NCBI GenBank assembly: GCA_017469605.1
Contig: JAFUGB010000200.1
Location: forward strand, 1-11,410
Length of the DNA: 11,410 nucleotides
Direction: 5' to 3'
Source of the DNA: Clostridia bacterium
GTDB lineage: Bacteria > Bacillota > Clostridia > Christensenellales > Aristaeellaceae
Shown piece by piece: positions 8,008 to 11,410 of the stretch (within the stretch, counting starts at the first letter, position 1; every line of letters begins with the position of its first letter). A model generated the notes under the pieces. That model saw nothing but the letters and a program-made list of their open reading frames with translations, was not told the DNA's origin and did no database searches. Made by a program: the position numbers and the translations under genes.

Positions 8008-8925
8008 TTATCTTGGCCCTAAAAACTTATCACCATTAAGATGAATCATGTGATCTGGCATATCGGCGATCCAGACTTCGGTTTCCCATGCAAGAGTTTC
8101 GGAAAACTTCTTGAAGGTCTTAAAATCAAGGAATGCAGTAACATAAACTTTTCCGGCAGTGACATTGGCTGTCATTTGCTCGATTTCTTTAATTCGCTTC
8201 GGCTCCATAGGACCAACAGAAGTAACCGATTCTATGAAATACAGCCAATTCTTTTCAGCCGAGTAAAGTACTACATCAGGCATTTTGTCGTGTAAAGTAA
8301 TCTCAAAACCGAGTTCACGAAGCTTGCCCTCATTTTTAACCAAGTCTTTCGCTATGGTATCACCTACATAAAGGCACTCTGTGTTGGGCGCAAATCTCGG
8401 GGCGAATTCCTCAATAATTGCCTTTTGCAGCGCATTGTGTTTGCCTGGAGAAAAAGTGAAGTCCGTGCCGTTTATCCTAACGGGCATTTTCCTCATGATT
8501 CGCTTGGATGTATATTGATCTATCAATGATTCATGCAAACTAAGGAAAGCATCTCTTGCTGCACCCCAGCCCTTAGTTCCAAATTGTTGTATTGTTCGTA
8601 GAGCTTCATCTGTCAGTCTATAGCGATAGTTAGGACTATTCGTTGCGAGCCCGTTATCCTCTATAAATGCCGCATTGCGGAAGTGATGCATAGCCTGTTT
8701 GCGGATAGTCTCTCGACTGTTTTCCGCATATGTAACTCCGTAATTGTCTTTCGTATAGGCAATCACATCATGTATCCGTATCCATTCGTTTGAGGCTTCT
8801 GCCCACAAATCTCGTTTCTTAATATTTGCCAGTGCTAAAAAGACATAGCAGCACATATCAGACTGCTGTTTTTCCGGTACTCGCAGTTCTTTGAGGATAG
8901 TTCTCGCTTCTTCTATCTTGGTCAT
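8008..8925 (-). CDS. BsuBI/PstI-family type II restriction endonuclease
   Basis: This 305-residue enzyme is predicted to cut unmodified double-stranded DNA; the named family recognises CTGCAG. The N-terminal part (residues 1-120) matches the family's helical domain: an EARTILKELRVPEKQQ start, an NSRETIRKQAMHHFR segment at 69-83, TNSP at 95-98 and FGTKGW at 115-120. The C-terminal nuclease part begins with FSPGKHNALQKAIIEEFAPRFAP (about 158-180) and LYVGDT, then MPDVVLY (Asp217) and FIESVTSVGP (Glu232), followed by PKR, the family's PD-(D/E)xK-like centre. Length is close to the known members (about 315-325). The start has TAAGGAG 8 bases ahead, inside the methyltransferase gene, with which it overlaps by 68 bases. 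No truncation or frameshift is seen, so it should be active. The specificity is inferred from the family. Confidence 0.92.
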   Translation of the reverse strand: MTKIEEARTILKELRVPEKQQSDMCCYVFLALANIKKRDLWAEASNEWIRIHDVIAYTKDNYGVTYAENSRETIRKQAMHHFRNAAFIEDNGLATNSPNYRYRLTDEALRTIQQFGTKGWGAARDAFLSLHESLIDQYTSKRIMRKMPVRINGTDFTFSPGKHNALQKAIIEEFAPRFAPNTECLYVGDTIAKDLVKNEGKLRELGFEITLHDKMPDVVLYSAEKNWLYFIESVTSVGPMEPKRIKEIEQMTANVTAGKVYVTAFLDFKTFKKFSETLAWETEVWIADMPDHMIHLNGDKFLGPR

Positions 8926-10414
8926 ATATAAAACTCCTTAAGATTTCATTGCAGGACTGTTCTGAAGTATCATGAGATGCAATCAGCGACTTACCCATTT
9001 CCTCAATAACGGAGAGGGATGGCACCGGCATAGAGTTGATTTCAGTTGAATTAACTTGTGTTGACCCATTCAGTATCCTGTAATAATTATCATATAGAGT
9101 AGAGTTGAACAAGACATACAGGCCGTACACAATACATTCTGAAAGTCCTTTCACTCCTCCGATAAAATTGATTTTGTTTTGCGTGCTGATCTTATTATAC
9201 CTTGAATATTTTCTGGACAGGTAAACGCCACATTGTAGTCTGCGTCTTTCCTCTTTTGCGGTAAAACGCTTTACGAAGAGATAGTTTTCATTATCTTGCA
9301 AAAGCCCGGGCTGATCAGTAACGATGTATTCACATTCCTTACCGATTGGGAAAATAACCCGTCCGTCTTTGATATGCTGGGAATAGAACAATGGCACGGC
9401 CGCTTCTTCGTCCTCATTTCTCAAAGCATCTCTATTCCTAAAGTCAACTGTAAGTCCTGTTTTCATGGGAATACCGAGCTTTGGCAAAGTGTAATTCCAG
9501 CTATTCAGTTTTTTGAGTGTGTCTACCTCTTCGGGGTTGGTGACCAAGTAGACGTATTTATCTCCACCTGATACTACAATATCATAAGGTGCATTGAATA
9601 CTGTGATCTCAGAAAAATCCCTATTAGTTTTTGTAGTCGTAATACGAATATGGCTCGGGGTTACCTCCGTCTTTTTGACTTTAATTATAATCGTCTCCTG
9701 TAAAACACTCTCTTTATCGAAGACTTTATCTCGGCTTACAAAAAGATGGATATGCTCCAGCACACATTCTTTCAAGAATTTTTGCCTAAATTTCTTGAAA
9801 TAAGCTCCTGAAGTCCAAGAGCGAGGTATAATATATACCATTTCTCCATTCGCTTTAAGGTTAAAAACTCCCATTGACGCAAACAGAAAATATAAATTAG
9901 GAGCACCATAACACACATCTGGCATCGCTTTCGCTTCTGGTGCATCCTTTGCAATTTTCATGTATGGCGGATTACCAATCACCATGTCATATTTCTCAGG
10001 CTGAGGATTCGCCCCAATCCATCCATTGTAGTGAAAGTCTTGACTGAGAATATAATTCTCGGTTTTAATTTGATAATCAATTTTAATTTCAGAGTTTAAC
10101 TGTACCCATTCGAGGTTTTCTTTAAGCACAACGAGAATGTTAGGATCATTTTCATAACAAGTTAGCTTAATATGCTTGATATTAGCAGCGTCTTGTGCCC
10201 TTTCGATTAGAGCGGCAGAAAGTACACCAGATCCAGCACCAGCGTCCAAAATACTTAATTCTGCCTTATCTAAGGGCATATCAAATAAGCCCGCCATAAA
10301 AGATGCGGTTTCACTACTGGTAAAAAACTGCCCGTACTTTTTTCGCAGAGATTTAGGCATTTTCTCAATGTATTCAATTGTACATTGCGTAACGTAATCA
10401 AGCAGTTTCGCCAT
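8858..10414 (-). CDS. N6-adenine DNA methyltransferase, BsuBI/PstI type
   Basis: This 518-residue methyltransferase protects host DNA against the neighbouring endonuclease, transferring methyl from S-adenosylmethionine to adenine N6, probably in CTGCAG. Motifs stand in gamma-class order: motif X KKYGQFFTS at 25-33, motif I ILDAGAGSG at 55-63 for cofactor binding, and catalytic NPPY at 148-151. Then come the PDVCYGAPNLYFLF and MVYIIPRSW segments, and a C-terminal target-recognition part ending with a TQVNSTEINSMPVPS motif seen in this family. Length fits M.BsuBI/M.PstI (about 500). GGAG lies 7 bases before the ATG at 10414. The gene overlaps the regulator gene by 17 bases and the endonuclease gene by 68 bases, so the three are translationally coupled. 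Placing the methyltransferase before the nuclease fits the need to modify before cutting. Confidence 0.93.
   Translation of the reverse strand: MAKLLDYVTQCTIEYIEKMPKSLRKKYGQFFTSSETASFMAGLFDMPLDKAELSILDAGAGSGVLSAALIERAQDAANIKHIKLTCYENDPNILVVLKENLEWVQLNSEIKIDYQIKTENYILSQDFHYNGWIGANPQPEKYDMVIGNPPYMKIAKDAPEAKAMPDVCYGAPNLYFLFASMGVFNLKANGEMVYIIPRSWTSGAYFKKFRQKFLKECVLEHIHLFVSRDKVFDKESVLQETIIIKVKKTEVTPSHIRITTTKTNRDFSEITVFNAPYDIVVSGGDKYVYLVTNPEEVDTLKKLNSWNYTLPKLGIPMKTGLTVDFRNRDALRNEDEEAAVPLFYSQHIKDGRVIFPIGKECEYIVTDQPGLLQDNENYLFVKRFTAKEERRRLQCGVYLSRKYSRYNKISTQNKINFIGGVKGLSECIVYGLYVLFNSTLYDNYYRILNGSTQVNSTEINSMPVPSLSVIEEMGKSLIASHDTSEQSCNEILRSFIYDQDRRSENYPQRTASTGKTAV
8934..8940 (-). promoter_or_regulatory. 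Ribosome binding site of the endonuclease inside the methyltransferase gene
   Basis: Read on the minus strand, TAAGGAG sits 8 bases before the ATG at 8925 and inside the coding region for the methyltransferase C-terminus. It settles the endonuclease start. Because ribosomes finishing the methyltransferase run across it, endonuclease initiation should depend on, or be damped by, methyltransferase translation. Confidence 0.7.
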
Positions 10415-10610
10415 TTGTAAACTCCATAATCTCTCCTATGTCACATTCGAGAGCTGTGCATATTTTACATAGACTCTCTAATGAGACATATTCATTACGT
10501 CCCATTTTTGCCAACACATTAAAACTAACCCCTGATAGGTTTTTTAACGCAGTCCTGTTTATTCTTTTATCTATTAAAAGCTTCCAAAGCTTATCGTAAC
10601 TTACGGTCAT
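10398..10610 (-). CDS. Small Cro/C1-type helix-turn-helix regulator
   Basis: This 70-residue DNA-binding protein consists of little more than one XRE-type helix-turn-helix. An LWKLLIDKRINRTALKNLSGVS segment provides the first helices, then FNVLAKMGRNEYVSLESLCKIC contains the recognition helix and the ensuing helix, and ALECDIGEIMEF closes the fold. Such short regulators are often found in front of restriction-modification genes in Firmicutes, where they act like controller (C) proteins. Here it is the first gene of the operon, and overlaps the methyltransferase gene by 17 bases. GAGG lies 7 bases before the ATG. It probably binds its own promoter: a 13-base palindrome TTATATGCTATAA covers the -10 box. 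Autoregulation is inferred. It could activate or repress; classic C proteins do both with dose. Confidence 0.85.
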   Translation of the reverse strand: MTVSYDKLWKLLIDKRINRTALKNLSGVSFNVLAKMGRNEYVSLESLCKICTALECDIGEIMEFTNGETA

Positions 10611-10637
10611 AATAGCACCTCAACAGAAGTTTGTCTT

Positions 10638-10666
10638 ATTATAGCATATAACAACCGAATAATCAA
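10638..10666 (-). promoter_or_regulatory. Promoter of the five-gene restriction operon
   Basis: On the minus strand TTGATT (10661-10666) is followed, after 17 bases, by TATAAT (10638-10643) with a TG extension (TGCTATAAT). The start of transcription would lie near 10631, about 20 bases before the regulator ATG. The palindrome TTATA-TGC-TATAA straddles the -10 box and is the natural candidate operator for the operon's own regulator. No second promoter was recognised further down the operon. Confidence 0.7.
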
Positions 10667-10696
10667 GATAAACTCATGAAAGAATGAGATTAGCTT

Positions 10697-10727
10697 AAAA
10701 AAGCGTGGAGATATTATATCCCCACGC
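10697..10727 (-). terminator. Strong terminator upstream of the restriction operon
   Basis: Read on the minus strand, GCGTGGGGATAT pairs with ATATCTCCACGC (one G-U pair) and is followed directly by six T. It stops transcription coming from the insertion-sequence side before the operon promoter. In the plus direction the same hairpin ends in five T, with an A-C mismatch, so it may work both ways. Confidence 0.8.
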
Positions 10728-10740
10728 CTTTTTAGGCTGA

Positions 10741-10888
10741 ATTGCAAAGAGAAGTTCCAGTTTGCAAGAGTAAGTTCCAGAACAGTATATGTCATGCAAG
10801 AGTAAGTTCTGGGAAATAGAGAAAACCGGAAATAAGTCTTGCAAAGTTGAGACAAAGCAGAAATTCGGATTGCGAACTGGAAGTTACT
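10741..10888. repeat. Array of about 20-bp repeats like IS21-type transposon ends
   Basis: A unit close to TTGCAAGAGTAAGTTCCAG recurs: 10741-10760 and 10761-10780 in direct contact, 10793-10812, and a more decayed copy starting near 10838 (CTTGCAAAG). At 10869-10888 an inverted copy is seen (its complement contains CTTCCAGTTCGCAAT, matching GTTCCAGTTTGCAAG at the left). Multiple short transposase-binding repeats with inverted copies at the other end are typical of IS21-family ends. No transposase gene lies between them, so this looks like a deletion remnant or non-autonomous derivative. The open frame at 10607-10933 across it is not a credible gene. Confidence 0.5.
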
Positions 10889-11062
10889 ATTAGAAAGGGT
10901 CTTGTCAGGCGGGGCCGGCGGTAGTACAATCAAGGCAGATCAAATCTGTACGGTCAAAAAAGCGCAAGCTGACCGGAGGTCGAAACGGCGGCAAAAATTT
11001 TGCAATAGCGGTTTCCACCCCTGAACAGTCGGTATTGGACCGGGATAGCAGAAAGGATTCTG
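10889..11062. other. Non-coding stretch with small hairpins downstream of the IS30 remnant
   Basis: No gene is supported. Small inverted repeats are visible: CAGAT/ATCTG with a 3-base loop near 10937-10949, GGTC/GACC enclosing AGC-GCAA-GCT near 10960-10985, and the palindrome GCAAAAATTTTGC (10991-11003). The last could belong to the terminal repeat of the IS30-type element whose transposase ends at 11063, but the partner repeat is outside the window. Confidence 0.35.
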
Positions 11063-11262
11063 TTAGCTCTGCTTGAGTAGCATGGGCGTAAGATTGATCT
11101 CGTTCGCGGGGATCAGCTTTTGACGGAGCTTAACGAGAACATCCTCGCCGTGGATTGTGCTGAACAGCTGGTAGGCGGACCGGCTGTTCAGCTTTTTTCT
11201 TGTGTAGGAATTGATGTGGCTCATCATAAGGTCGACGTCAGCCTGGGAAAGGTGATCAACGC
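11063..11262 (-). pseudogene. C-terminal remnant of an IS30-family transposase
   Basis: The last 65 or so residues of an IS30-family transposase are present: HLSQADVDLMMSHINSYTRK, then a SAYQLFSTIHGEDVL segment and KLIPANEINLTPMLL, ending in a TAA at 11063. In this family the segment follows the DDE integrase core and corresponds to the conserved LTQ-DVDLMMSHINSY ... PYELF ... IPANEV pattern. Upstream of about 11262 the frame stays open to the window edge, but the translation (arginine-, alanine- and serine-rich) no longer looks like a transposase. It runs through a cluster of perfect hairpins instead. The gene is therefore judged broken at that point; the catalytic core is not in view. It is possible that more of the transposase lies beyond an inserted repeat. 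Confidence 0.75.
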
Positions 11263-11264
11263 AA

Positions 11265-11402
11265 GGACGCCTGCCACTGCGTCCGGGCAGCACGGCAAAG
11301 CCGTGCATGCTGTGCGCAAAGCGCACAGCGCAAACCCGCTGGACAGACCGGAAAATAAGTAAACTTATTTTTCGGCTGGCCACCGGGTTTTCTTCTGCCC
11401 GG
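11265..11402. repeat. Cluster of tandem perfect hairpins interrupting the IS30 remnant
   Basis: Four hairpins follow one another: A GGACGC/GCGTCC (11265-11284), B GCACGGC-AAA-GCCGTGC (11290-11306), C GCTGTGCGC-AAA-GCGCACAGC (11309-11329), and D a 13-pair stem (11348-11375, CCG then AAAATAAGT pairing with ACTTATTTT then CGG, one G-U pair). D is enclosed by AACCCGCTGG (11333-11342) with CCACCGGGTT (11380-11389), one mismatch. An outer pair CCGGGCAG (11283-11290) with CTGCCCGG (11395-11402) spans B to D. Two of the loops are AAA. This density of pairing suggests a structured mobile repeat rather than chance or coding sequence. Confidence 0.6.
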
Positions 11403-11410
11403 AAGCTCTC

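Noticed and set aside
10741..10812. CRISPR-like repeats
   Set aside because: The copies are about 20 bases, two are in direct contact with no spacer, they diverge, and one is inverted; no cas gene is present.
10607..10933. 108-codon open frame on the minus strand
   Set aside because: It runs through the promoter, the terminator and the IS-like repeats, with no ribosome binding site or domain.
11120..11362. 80-codon open frame on the plus strand
   Set aside because: It is antisense to the IS30 transposase remnant and crosses the hairpin cluster.

Overview
The window joins two kinds of DNA. Positions 1 to about 5690 are GC-rich chromosomal sequence of the type seen in gut Clostridia (Oscillospirales or Christensenellales-like; this is inferred from SD-type ribosome binding sites, Firmicutes-style signal peptides and sigma-A promoters, not proven). 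Positions about 5690 to 10740 are clearly AT-rich with different codon use and look acquired. The last roughly 670 bases hold insertion-sequence debris.

GC-rich part: a secreted leucine-rich-repeat protein (minus strand) and a complete three-gene ABC importer (plus strand) diverge from back-to-back consensus promoters. The importer has a secreted substrate-binding protein, a terminator-like hairpin, an ATPase and a 638-residue permease with two fused membrane domains. It resembles iron(III)/2-aminoethylphosphonate/polyamine-type importers; the substrate cannot be read from the sequence. The 440 bases after the importer contain a strikingly self-complementary three-way-junction element. Next come two pairs of 11-bp-phased GTTRTCA repeats that resemble integrase arm sites.

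AT-rich part: five genes on the minus strand form one tightly packed unit, read from about 10610 down to 5926. They are a small Cro/C1-type regulator, a gamma-class N6-adenine methyltransferase, a BsuBI/PstI-family restriction endonuclease, an unrecognised 292-residue protein, and a ClpB-like AAA+ ATPase with a novel N-terminal region. The first three form a type II restriction-modification system, expected by family to act on CTGCAG. The last two genes are not part of a normal PstI-type system and are locked into the same operon by a 28-base gap and a GTGA start/stop overlap. This is the best candidate in the window for an undescribed defence module or accessory to restriction. A strong extended -10 promoter precedes the regulator, and a terminator upstream shields the operon from transcripts coming from the IS side.

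Right end: an array of about 20-bp repeats like the ends of IS21-type elements, a non-coding stretch with small hairpins, the C-terminal remnant of an IS30-family transposase, and a dense cluster of perfect hairpins cutting into that remnant. No rRNA, tRNA or CRISPR array was found.
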